Shown: in pieces, positions 9,301 to 17,065 of the stretch
Layout: every line of letters begins with the position of its first letter
How positions within the stretch are numbered: the first letter of the stretch is position 1
DNA from: Candidatus Symbiothrix sp.
Lineage (GTDB): Bacteria > Bacteroidota > Bacteroidia > Bacteroidales > Azobacteroidaceae
Assembly: GCA_031261295.1 (NCBI GenBank)
Contig: JAISKT010000304.1
Location: 1-33,300 of the forward strand
Direction: 5' to 3'
Length of the DNA: 33,300 nt
The notes under the pieces: model-generated
What the model was told of the DNA's origin: nothing
Seen by the model: only the letters and a program-made list of their open reading frames with translations
Database searches by the model: none
Position numbers and translations under genes: made by a program

Positions 9301-9517
9301 AGTTCAAAATATTTTCCATGGGACGAGTCACGTTCGTCTCAATATCCGAAGCGCTGGCGCCGGCATAAGCCGTGATGATCGATAGACTATTGGTCTCAAT
9401 ATCCGGAAATAAGTCCACAGGCAGCTTCGACAAGGAAAACAACCCGAAAAGGGCGACCCCCACAAATATAAGCGCCGTGGTAACCGGTTTTTTTACTGCT
9501 GATGAATAAAGACTCAT
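6386..9517 (-). CDS. RND efflux transporter permease (AcrB/HAE1-type)
   Basis: 1043 aa. Motifs include 'PVTTALIFVGVALFGLFSLSKLPVDLFPDIE', 'AIGLVVDDTIVVLENVTKH', 'GIVVKNGIVFIDYAN' and 'RLRPILMTTCTAVLGMIPMA'. Confidence 0.95.
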   Translation of the reverse strand: MSLYSSAVKKPVTTALIFVGVALFGLFSLSKLPVDLFPDIETNSLSIITAYAGASASDIETNVTRPMENILNSVENLKKITSQSKDNMSLVTLEFNYGTNIDLATNDVRDKIEMVRNSLPDDVTNPIIFKFSTDMMPVVIYTATATESVNGLYKILDDKIANPLNRVEGVGAVSISGAPKRQIQVNVSPDKLEAYNLSVEKIAGVINMENLNIPAGSFDVGTNTYSLRMEGEMKRSEDLLNLVVGSQNGQNVYLKDVATVADTLQNRIQEAYTNGVKGAMIIVQKQSGSNTVAIANTVNKIMPELQKTLPPDITLTMMMDTSDFIKESISSLAETIILAIVFVVLIVMFFLGRWRATAIVVLAIPVSLVASFIYLMAKSGSLNIISLSSLTIAIGLVVDDTIVVLENVTKHIERGATPKQAAIHGTNEVGVAVIASTLTIIAVFFPMTMATGFAGIMFGELGWMVTIMITVSLIAALSLTPMLCSQLLRLTNTQGAWFDKMYAPIGRALDNLDDWYKRVVNACVRNRWKTLTIAFTTVLLIMVPACNLVKMDFMPATDNNMITATVYLPTGTRMEVARATAMHIDEIVKEKYPEVITRTFSVGQADEDNSFASMQTNGTNLISFRFRTTEADERKRSIYDIGEGMREDLSNMPELYKYIVSPGGSGGMMGSGASTVDIEIYGYDLALTDKIAQEFKVRLAEVKGLKDLNISRQDYRTEYQMDFDREKLAENGLNSATVATYVRNRINGSYTTKYREDGDEYDLVVRYAENHRQSLEDIENITIYNAQGTPIRLRELGTLVEKSTLPQIDRQNRQRVNKVQGSIYKAALSEVVEGAEKVINEMRKDGTIPPEIGISIGGSTVDQQESNAALGLLMVLCVLLVYIVMAAQFESLTYPFIIILSLVFGMAGVYLGLMVCGQSLSLMGMVGIVMLIGIVVKNGIVFIDYANLNRERGMSVDKAIIDAGRSRLRPILMTTCTAVLGMIPMAIPRGAGSAMWQPLGVAVVFGLSFSTILTLIYVPALYSIFGSNGIRRARKKYAKSLNN

Positions 9518-9524
9518 GTTTTTT

Positions 9525-9601
9525 AGAATTATGAGTTATAAGTTATGAGTTATGAGTTATCTGCATTTATTATAACTCATAATTCATAACTCATAACTTT
9601 T
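9525..9601. repeat. Intergenic inverted repeat built from heptamer-like units (atgagtt/aactcat)
   Basis: agaattatgagttataagttatgagttatgagttat ... tataactcataattcataactcataactttta. Confidence 0.85.
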
Positions 9602-10619
9602 AGTTTGTAATTATTTCTACGGGGGTTCCGTCGATTAACCGGGTTTGTCCGGCAGTCACTACCACATCCCCATTATTCAGACCTGAAAGGATTTCGTAAT
9701 TTTCACCCATACGTTGTCCTAATTCCACTTTGTGATATTTAGCTACTCCGTTTTCAACAGTGAATATGTATTTGTCATTGGCGCCTGCTTGTTTTTGAAC
9801 AGCTGCATCCGGAATAACGATACTTTGTTTACTTCCGAAATTCAAGCTTACACGGCCATACATTCCCGGACGTACCCGAAGATTTCCGTTATTGATTGCG
9901 ACTTCTACACCAAAAGTATGGGACATAGCATCAATCGTAGGATATACCAGGCTTACCTTGCCGTCAAAGACTTCTTCGCCATATACATCGAGTTTTATAG
10001 CTACGGGCATACCTGTTTTCACTCTGGAGAAATAAGCTTCCGACACATTGATAACGGCCTTTACCGGATTGAGTTGCTCTACGGTAAGGATCGGCTTCTG
10101 AGCAAATACATCGCCATTGTCGTAGTTACGAGCGGTAATAACCCCACTGATCGGGCTTTTTAACTTCGTATTGTCTTCGATATTTTTGATAGCGGTCGTT
10201 AAAACATCTATTTGTGTTTTTATCTGATCTACCGTCTGTTGAGCGATACCGCCTACTTTCAACAGTTCATTGTACCGATCATAGTCCCGTTGCAAGTTAG
10301 CCAACTGCGCATTTTGCTGTTGCAAGTTAGAGGATTCCATCTGCACTAAAGTTTGTCCTTTACCTACCCGGTCGCCTACTTCTACGAATATCTTTTCGAT
10401 ACGTCCGGGCATGGCAGGGGTAATCTGGTTGATGACATCGGCTTGTACATTAGCCGTATAAGTAGAAATCTCATCTACCGTCTGAAGTCTTGCTATCGTG
10501 GTATTCACTTTAATTTTAGCCTCTTCCTCACCGGTTGTATCCTGCTTTTTCTCTCCGCAGGAAATCAAAATTCCTAAACTTAAGAGAGGTAATAGTTTGA
10601 ATAATCTTCTTGCTTTCAT
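9600..10619 (-). CDS. Efflux RND transporter periplasmic adaptor (membrane fusion protein, lipoprotein)
   Basis: Lipobox-like LGILISCGEKK; 'MPGRIEKIFVEVGDRVGKGQTLVQME', 'KLKSPISGVITARNYDNGD', and C-terminal 'LNNGDVVVTAGQTRLIDGTPVEI'. Confidence 0.93.
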   Translation of the reverse strand: MKARRLFKLLPLLSLGILISCGEKKQDTTGEEEAKIKVNTTIARLQTVDEISTYTANVQADVINQITPAMPGRIEKIFVEVGDRVGKGQTLVQMESSNLQQQNAQLANLQRDYDRYNELLKVGGIAQQTVDQIKTQIDVLTTAIKNIEDNTKLKSPISGVITARNYDNGDVFAQKPILTVEQLNPVKAVINVSEAYFSRVKTGMPVAIKLDVYGEEVFDGKVSLVYPTIDAMSHTFGVEVAINNGNLRVRPGMYGRVSLNFGSKQSIVIPDAAVQKQAGANDKYIFTVENGVAKYHKVELGQRMGENYEILSGLNNGDVVVTAGQTRLIDGTPVEIITN

Positions 10620-10636
10620 ATTTTGTTTGTGATTTA

Positions 10637-11980
10637 TTATTGTTGTCCTATAATTTTTTCATAATCGGCTTTTGCCGTCAAATAATCAGAAATTGCTTGT
10701 TCGTGCGACAGACCCATTTGAGTCACTGCTACCGAGGCTTGTTGCAATTCAATCATAACACTTACACCTGTTTCATAGCGTTTAGCCGAAATGTCGTACG
10801 CTTTTTGAGCCAGAGTGTAGGCTTTTTTAGTCACTTCCACTTGTTTGGATGCTTTCTCCATATTATCAAGTGCGGTACGGGCCTGTAGCTTGAGCGTGTT
10901 TTCCAATAATTCTTGTTGCAATTTCAGTTCGTTAGCCTGTATTTTATTTTGCTTTAACTTCGTAAAATTGCTTGCATGGAAGATAGGCACACTCAATTGC
11001 ACTCCTACGATCAAACCCTGTCCAAACCAGTCTTTGCTTGCCGGCCGGTCACCAAAGAGGGGGCTATTCATTGCTTTATTTCCTTGACCGCCGTATGTAT
11101 ATTGACCGAAAGCAGCCAAGGTAGGCATGAATTGGGTGGATAGCGCTTCCCGCGCTTTAGCGATTTGCAATTGTCCGATTTCTAATTGTTTTAAGTCGGT
11201 GTTATTCGTCAGGTCAATTTCTCTTTGGGCGTTCAGTAAGATCGCTTGACCTTCATAATCGGCGAGGTTGCCTTTCGTGTTTATGGTTTGTGAAACCTCT
11301 ACACCCATCAATACTTTCAATAAAAGTTTTGCTTGAACAATACCGTGTTCAACTTGCACTATTTGAGGTTGTAGATTTGTCATAGAAACCTCTGCTGAAA
11401 GATAATCATATTCGGCAGCTACTCCTGTTTCGAAACGTTTCTTGGCTTGCTTGTAGTTTTCTTCGGCAAGAGCATAGCCGTCTTGTAGAACTTTGTATGA
11501 ATCCTGAGCCAAGAGAATGTTGTAATAAGCTATACTTATTTGGTTGCGTAAGTTTATCTTGGAGGAACGCGCTTGTTCGACAGCCATTTGCAAGTCTAAT
11601 TCAGAGAGTTGAATAGACTTCCACAAACCGGGCGCTATCAGGGGCAAGGCGGCCTGCAATCCAAGTGAAACATTCCAGTCGGTAGGCATATCTATTTTCA
11701 TACCGGCCAAAGACATGGTGCCCGGAACTAAGTACTTGCTATATTGCCCCGTACCATCTAAGGTGGGCAACAAGCCTTGCCAAGCCGATTTTTTTGAATA
11801 ATCCACCCTGGCTATTTCCTGATCGGCAATCCGGATAGTTGGGCTTTCGCTTAAAGCGATTTCAATAGCTTCCTCTAATGTTACTTCTAAAGGAGTCAAT
11901 TTGTTTTGAGCATTCATCAGCCAAGGGCTTAAAAGGGCTATTACCATAATGCTCATCTTTTTGCTTAAACTAACTTTCAT
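10637..11980 (-). CDS. TolC-family outer membrane efflux protein
   Basis: Two OEP-like coiled-coil repeats, 'LTLEEAIEIALSESPTIRIADQEI'-like start, and 'AKKRFETGVAAEYDYLSAEVSMTNLQPQ' / 'SAKRYETGVSVMIELQQASVAV'. Confidence 0.92.
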   Translation of the reverse strand: MKVSLSKKMSIMVIALLSPWLMNAQNKLTPLEVTLEEAIEIALSESPTIRIADQEIARVDYSKKSAWQGLLPTLDGTGQYSKYLVPGTMSLAGMKIDMPTDWNVSLGLQAALPLIAPGLWKSIQLSELDLQMAVEQARSSKINLRNQISIAYYNILLAQDSYKVLQDGYALAEENYKQAKKRFETGVAAEYDYLSAEVSMTNLQPQIVQVEHGIVQAKLLLKVLMGVEVSQTINTKGNLADYEGQAILLNAQREIDLTNNTDLKQLEIGQLQIAKAREALSTQFMPTLAAFGQYTYGGQGNKAMNSPLFGDRPASKDWFGQGLIVGVQLSVPIFHASNFTKLKQNKIQANELKLQQELLENTLKLQARTALDNMEKASKQVEVTKKAYTLAQKAYDISAKRYETGVSVMIELQQASVAVTQMGLSHEQAISDYLTAKADYEKIIGQQ

Positions 11981-11997
11981 AAACTCTTTTTACCTAT

Positions 11998-12624
11998 TTA
12001 ATTTTGTTTATTTTCTTGTTTCTCTAAATTTGCCATAATTGCATCAATCTTTTTATGACCGGCAGGTGTGGCAATTCCGCGAATAAAAGTGAGAATAATC
12101 GCCCGGATAAACTGGTCGGTCGAATATTTGTCGGTCGGGATAAATTCATCATCCATCAAGGCTTTGAATTGCGCTTTGACCAACCAAAACAGGATTTCAA
12201 AATTAATATCCTCACGTATCAATCCTTCTTCCGCTCCTTTTTTGAACAAGGGCTTAAAAACGGCATGACCTTCTGTTTGCCGGATTTCAATTTTTTTATA
12301 AATCTGCGGATAATATTTTCTTAAATCGCGTAAAACGGATTTTTGCACGTCTCGCACTTCGCGAAGATGGTGAGCATAAATACGCATCAGTGTGTCGATT
12401 ACATCTTCGGAACTGTGAGTCATCGCATCCATTTCGCAATCGGCACGATTCAGGTGTGCATTCACGCACGATTCCAACAAATCGTCTTTATCGCGAAACA
12501 CTTCGTACAGCGTCCGTTTGGAAATGCCCAACGATTCGGCAATATCCGACATCGTCACACTCTTAATTCCATTATTGAAAAAGAGCATGCCGGCTTCTTG
12601 CAGTATCCTGTCTTTTAATTCCAT
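11998..12624 (-). CDS. TetR/AcrR family transcriptional regulator
   Basis: N-terminal HTH 'RILQEAGMLFFNNGIKSVTMSDIAESLGISKRTLYEVFRDKDDLLESCV'. Confidence 0.93.
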   Translation of the reverse strand: MELKDRILQEAGMLFFNNGIKSVTMSDIAESLGISKRTLYEVFRDKDDLLESCVNAHLNRADCEMDAMTHSSEDVIDTLMRIYAHHLREVRDVQKSVLRDLRKYYPQIYKKIEIRQTEGHAVFKPLFKKGAEEGLIREDINFEILFWLVKAQFKALMDDEFIPTDKYSTDQFIRAIILTFIRGIATPAGHKKIDAIMANLEKQENKQN

Positions 12625-12680
12625 AAGATTGCTTTTATTTAGTAAGACGAATGATGTGCCTGAATATTTTAAAAACGCCG

Positions 12681-12722
12681 CAAAGTAACGGAAAACTTTT
12701 GGAACAAAAAAAGTTTTCCCGT
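12681..12722 (-). promoter_or_regulatory. Promoter with overlapping operator-like palindrome upstream of tetR
   Basis: Minus-strand -7-like TTACTTTG (plus CAAAGTAA 12681-12688). Inverted repeat acggaaaactttt (12688-12700) / aaaagttttcccgt (12709-12722). Confidence 0.5.
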
Positions 12723-12762
12723 TTTATTTAAGTTAAAAGATGTATAAAACAGGCTATTGGAT

Positions 12763-14091
12763 TCAGATTGTGGTATATAAAAATTTCCTTGCCCACAGTT
12801 CTTGGGTTCTTAGGCTATCTTTATAATGATTGTAGGCATTTAATTTATGAATATCCGGATGAGCATCCGAATTATCTTCCCATCTCCGGCAAAGGTATAG
12901 CGGTTCGTAAATCCGCCCGATGGAGTAAGTCCTTGAAATAGCTAATCCGGCGGCGTAATCTTCGCCATAACTGGTATTGGGTAATTTGATTTCCCGCAAA
13001 ACCGGAGTGTAAAAAGCGCGGGGCGCTCCCAAGCCATTGATTCGCAATGCATTATTTCGACCATTCTCCGGAGTCCATTCTTTGTGGTCGATAATTCCCG
13101 GCGGAATTTCTTCCAATTTGAAATTCACCATTTTATAACTGCCGATGACCATCGCTACATTCTGTTCGTAAAATGCGTGGACAATTTTTGAAAGCGCCTC
13201 CGCATCTATATATAAATCGTCGCTATCTAATTGAACGGCAAACCGGCCGCATTGCGGGTGCATGACTGCTTCATTCCAGCAACCGCCAATACCCAGGTCT
13301 TTCCGGGAAGGAATGCTATGAATCAGGCGTTTATCTTCTAAAGCTATTTGCCGGAGAATATTTGTCGTATTATCGGTCGAATGATTATCTACCACGATGA
13401 CATTGAACGGAAAAGCGGTTTTTTGCCTTAAAGCCGACCGGACAGCCTCTTCAATCGTCTTTTCCCGGTTTCTCACCGGAATAATTACGCTGGCTTCCAC
13501 CTGGAAAACAGTTTCTTTCAAATTAATTTCCTTGAAAACAGGTTTCAACCAGGCGCCGATATCTTTCAGATGGATTGTGCAGGCTGTTTCCATTTCTATC
13601 TGGACTTCCCGGTTTTTAGGATCCACATAATCGAACATGCCGCTTTCTTCGGAGTTTTCCGTATAAAGATATTCGTTGATATGAACTATTTGGGCGATTT
13701 GCGATACATTCAATCGCAAAGCATACAAAGATGCATAGCGGAATTTATTGTCAATCCGGGAAACGGCTTGTTTCAGCACCGAAGTTTGGTAGAGAAGCAC
13801 AGCGCCAAAATCAAAATCATCCCGCAAACTCCCTTCCTGGTAATCCAAAACGGGATACGCTTCCGGTTTTCCGTCTTTTATTTTGTAACGGTCGGAATAC
13901 ACCATCCCGGCATTGGTAGCTTGCGCCACTTGCAACATCCGTTCCCGGGCGTATTCTCCCCATTCAACCGGGCCGGAATGCAGCTGAATAAAGACATAAT
14001 CCGTATTCAATCCGGTGATTAACTGCTTTAGTTCATCGGATTTCAGGAGATTGTACTCTCCGTTTTTTAAAGTGGAAATGGTAGGATTCAT
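12763..14091 (-). CDS. Family 2 glycosyltransferase (C-terminal GT-A domain with an N-terminal degenerate GT-like region)
   Basis: 'VEASVIIPVRNREKTIEEAVRSALRQKTAFPFNVIVVDNHSTDNTTNIL...GIGGCWNEAV...FAVQLDSDDLY', containing the GT2 signature and a DSDD motif. Confidence 0.88.
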   Translation of the reverse strand: MNPTISTLKNGEYNLLKSDELKQLITGLNTDYVFIQLHSGPVEWGEYARERMLQVAQATNAGMVYSDRYKIKDGKPEAYPVLDYQEGSLRDDFDFGAVLLYQTSVLKQAVSRIDNKFRYASLYALRLNVSQIAQIVHINEYLYTENSEESGMFDYVDPKNREVQIEMETACTIHLKDIGAWLKPVFKEINLKETVFQVEASVIIPVRNREKTIEEAVRSALRQKTAFPFNVIVVDNHSTDNTTNILRQIALEDKRLIHSIPSRKDLGIGGCWNEAVMHPQCGRFAVQLDSDDLYIDAEALSKIVHAFYEQNVAMVIGSYKMVNFKLEEIPPGIIDHKEWTPENGRNNALRINGLGAPRAFYTPVLREIKLPNTSYGEDYAAGLAISRTYSIGRIYEPLYLCRRWEDNSDAHPDIHKLNAYNHYKDSLRTQELWARKFLYTTI

Positions 14092-14447
14092 GGATAAGCA
14101 ACATAACTGTATCCAATACTCGGCCTATATAAAATGACATTATTTAATAGACTTTTTAATTCTTCTGCAATTTCAACCGGAGGTTCTCCACTAAAAGCCA
14201 ATTTAATCAATTTGTCGGCTTCTTTATATTTCAGGCAACTTATAGCAAGGCTTGCCGCACTACGCAATAGAATAGAAACAGACGGTTCTCCTATTTTATT
14301 TTGATACGCAAGCATCGCTGCTTTGTATTCAAAATTATAGGATTGCTCATATAATAATATGGCTTTTTCTCTCAGTCCTTTGGCTTTTTGTATATCAGCC
14401 CTGTCGGCTAAATCCATCGCACAATTATGTAATTCTGTAATATTCAT
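14088..14447 (-). CDS. Small helical (TPR-like) protein of unknown function, translationally coupled to the glycosyltransferase
   Basis: ATG at 14447 (MNITELHNCAMDLADRADIQKAKGLREKAILLYEQSYNFEYKAAMLAYQNKIGEPSVSILLRSAASLAISCLKYKEADKLIKLAFSGEPPVEIAEELKSLL). The 14468 start is a TTG. The stop overlaps the GT start as ATGA. Confidence 0.75.
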   Translation of the reverse strand: MNITELHNCAMDLADRADIQKAKGLREKAILLYEQSYNFEYKAAMLAYQNKIGEPSVSILLRSAASLAISCLKYKEADKLIKLAFSGEPPVEIAEELKSLLNNVILYRPSIGYSYVAYP

Positions 14448-14454
14448 CGAATAA

Positions 14455-14988
14455 TCATTTTTTTGCAAAAAGCGCTTTTGGAGTACTAAATTCTATAATA
14501 GAGATGTAAACAGGAAGACGTAAATTGTCTGATTTATCTGTTTGTCTTCTCTTTATATTAAAACGTCTATTCACGCTGTTTTGCTCAGACTCTTTGAAAA
14601 TTCCTGAGATTTCTAATCTGGCAGAACTTTGAAAGAGTACTTCATTTTCTTTTCCTAACCAATAATCAAATCCGGTACCAATTCTTGCCCTTTGGATTAT
14701 TGTATAGTTTGTATATTTTTTTACTAACAAGACAGATAAACATACAGCTCCGTGATCGGTGCAATATATTTGGTCTTGCCAAGTTCGGTCAATTTGATCA
14801 TCAAAATAATTTTCCCAATTCAAGGTTATTTTGTCATCAATGTCTCCTTTTAATTCGAACTTAATTTTACTCTTATGTTGATTCCGATGTAAGCAAACCA
14901 TACATGCTTCATAGTAATTATTGCAGGCTGTTAAACTTATACCGGGAAACCCTCTTTTTATGTCAGTAAGGTTGATCGATTTATCCAT
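14455..14988 (-). CDS. Protein of unknown function
   Basis: Start re-assigned to MDKSINLTDIKRGFPG (14988), a good distance below a TTTG-N20-TAAATTTG promoter. Notable blocks are RARIGTGFDYWLG and SSARLEISGI. Confidence 0.75.
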   Translation of the reverse strand: MDKSINLTDIKRGFPGISLTACNNYYEACMVCLHRNQHKSKIKFELKGDIDDKITLNWENYFDDQIDRTWQDQIYCTDHGAVCLSVLLVKKYTNYTIIQRARIGTGFDYWLGKENEVLFQSSARLEISGIFKESEQNSVNRRFNIKRRQTDKSDNLRLPVYISIIEFSTPKALFAKK

Positions 14989-15011
14989 AATTTTGTGTTC
15001 TATAATGCTTG

Positions 15012-15059
15012 CAAATTTATGGATAATAGTCAAAAAATGCAAATGTTTTTGTATTTTTG
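15012..15059. promoter_or_regulatory. Divergent promoter pair
   Basis: Minus strand: TTTG (plus CAAA 15040-15043), 20 bp, TAAATTTG (plus CAAATTTA 15012-15019). Plus strand: TATTTTTG at 15052-15059 ahead of the kinase. Confidence 0.6.
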
Positions 15060-15080
15060 TCTCGCAATAATAAAAATAGT

Positions 15081-15920
15081 ATGATTTTAATCGCCGACAG
15101 TGGTTCCACAAAAACCAACTGGTCTTTCATCTCCGCCAACGGAGAGGTACAAACGGGTGTCACAAGCGGGATAAATCCGTTTTTTCTGACTGAAGAAGAA
15201 ATTGTTGATTTACTGAAAAAGGAATTTATTTTTCCGGAAGAGGCCATTTCATCGGTTTATTTTTATGGCGCAGGCTGTACTCCGGAAAAAGCGCCGGTTG
15301 TTTCCGAAGCATTAAACGCTTATTTTCAACCGGAAAAAATGGAAGTACATTCGGATTTGTTGGCTGCGGCGCGAAGTCTGTGCTTGAATGAAGCAGGAAT
15401 CGCCTGTATTTTGGGTACCGGTTCCAATTCCGGTCAGTACGACGGAGAAAAAATTATTCAACAGGTTTCGCCTTTGGGATACATCTTAGGTGATGAGGGT
15501 AGCGGCGCTGTTTTAGGGAAAAAATTAATCGGAGATATGCTCAAAAATCAACTTTCCCCACATATCGTGCAGGATTTTCAATACACGTATCATTTAAATC
15601 CGGCGCAAATCATGGACCATGTCTATCGCCGGCCTTTTCCCAACCGGTTTTTGGCGCAATTTGTCCCGTTTATTTCCAACCATATCATTGATTCGGAAAT
15701 CAAACAATTGGTGGAAGACAGTTTTACGGAATTTATCAGGAGAAACATTCTTCAATACCCGGAATCCAATCAATTACCGGTTCATTTTACCGGTGGTGTG
15801 GCTTTCGGTTTTAAAAATAATCTCGAAAATGTATTCTCCAAATTTAATTTACAATTGGGAAAAATAACGAAAGACCCTATGCAGGGACTCATTGACTATC
15901 ATATTAGAATTAGGAATTAG
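15081..15920 (+). CDS. BadF/BadG-type ATPase family kinase (N-acetylglucosamine kinase-like)
   Basis: MILIADSGSTKTNWSFI; 'GIACILGTGSNSGQYDG', 'GYILGDEGSGAVLGKKLI', 'VHFTGGVAFGFKNNL'. Start at 15081 preferred over 15057. Confidence 0.87.
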   Translation: MILIADSGSTKTNWSFISANGEVQTGVTSGINPFFLTEEEIVDLLKKEFIFPEEAISSVYFYGAGCTPEKAPVVSEALNAYFQPEKMEVHSDLLAAARSLCLNEAGIACILGTGSNSGQYDGEKIIQQVSPLGYILGDEGSGAVLGKKLIGDMLKNQLSPHIVQDFQYTYHLNPAQIMDHVYRRPFPNRFLAQFVPFISNHIIDSEIKQLVEDSFTEFIRRNILQYPESNQLPVHFTGGVAFGFKNNLENVFSKFNLQLGKITKDPMQGLIDYHIRIRN

Positions 15921-15921
15921 G

Positions 15922-16866
15922 ATGGAAGAAAAAAAACGTTCACTTCGAAATAAAACGTTGCAAATGACTGCTGAGGAAAAACCTTTTTTTCAGGAAAAAT
16001 TAGTATCGCTGCATGCTCCTGTAACAAAAGAAGATATTATTAATCAAACGATTAATGGGGATTTACTGGAAATATTGGATTACTTGCCCGGCGAATTTGC
16101 CGATTTAATCGTTATTGATCCGCCCTATAATCTCAGCAAGGATTTTTCAGGATTGAAATTCAAGAAAAAATCGGATAGCGATTATCTCGATTACCTGGAT
16201 TCCTGGTTTCCGAGAGTTGTCAATCTTTTAAAACCTTCCGGTTCGCTCTATCTCTGTGGCGATTGGAAATGTACTTCGGCCCTTTATACGATAATGGATA
16301 AATACCTGACGGTGATGAACCGCATCACCTGGCAGCGGGAAAAAGGGAAAGGTTCGCTACGGAACTGGAAAAACGGTATGGAGGACATCTGGTTTGGCGT
16401 GAAAAATCCGAAAGACTATTATTTTAATGTGGATGCCGTAAAAATTCGCCGGAAAGTGATAGCGCCTTACAAACAGGACGGACAGCCCAAAGACTGGGAA
16501 GAAACCAAAGACGGAAATTTCCGGATGACGCACCCTTCTAACTTTTGGGACGATGTGACGGTGCCTTATTGGTCGATGTCGGAAAATACCGATCATCCGA
16601 CACAAAAACCGGAAAAACTGATTGCCAAACTGATCCTGGCGAGTTGTCCGGAAGGCGGAATGGTTTTCGATCCGTTTGTAGGTTCCGGTACGACTTCGGT
16701 AGTCGCCCAAAAGCTTGGCCGTAGTTATTGCGGCATAGAAATTAATCCCGATTATGCTTGTTGGGCGGAAAAGCGATTGGCTCAGGCAGAAGAAAATAAA
16801 ACCATTCAGGGATACGCAGGGGGGGTATTTTGGGAAAGGAACAGCCAGCCCTTAAACAATAATTAA
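15922..16866 (+). CDS. Site-specific DNA methyltransferase (N6-adenine/N4-cytosine type, DPPY motif)
   Basis: Motif IV 'DLIVIDPPYNLSKDF' precedes motif I 'VFDPFVGSGTTSVVAQKLGRSYCGIEINPDY'; 'SENTDHPTQKPEKLI'. Start ATG at 15922 (MEEKKRSLRNK). Confidence 0.93.
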   Translation: MEEKKRSLRNKTLQMTAEEKPFFQEKLVSLHAPVTKEDIINQTINGDLLEILDYLPGEFADLIVIDPPYNLSKDFSGLKFKKKSDSDYLDYLDSWFPRVVNLLKPSGSLYLCGDWKCTSALYTIMDKYLTVMNRITWQREKGKGSLRNWKNGMEDIWFGVKNPKDYYFNVDAVKIRRKVIAPYKQDGQPKDWEETKDGNFRMTHPSNFWDDVTVPYWSMSENTDHPTQKPEKLIAKLILASCPEGGMVFDPFVGSGTTSVVAQKLGRSYCGIEINPDYACWAEKRLAQAEENKTIQGYAGGVFWERNSQPLNNN

Positions 16867-16961
16867 CTGATACTCAGCTATTTTTAATTAAAAACTGTAT
16901 TTTTTTTCATAAAAAATACAGTTTTGTGGGTAAATCCTATAAAATATTGAAAAATCTGTTG

Positions 16962-16969
16962 TATCTTTG
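16962..16969 (+). promoter_or_regulatory. Candidate -7 element for the SusC/SusD operon
   Basis: TATCTTTG about 97 bp upstream of the susC-like start; no clear -33. Confidence 0.45.
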
Positions 16970-17065
16970 TATTCTTTCAGTGATGAAGGATATTAAAAAA
17001 ATAAAAAAACATTGGTATAATATTTGACAAAATATACAATGAAATAAGTAATTAAATAAAATCTT

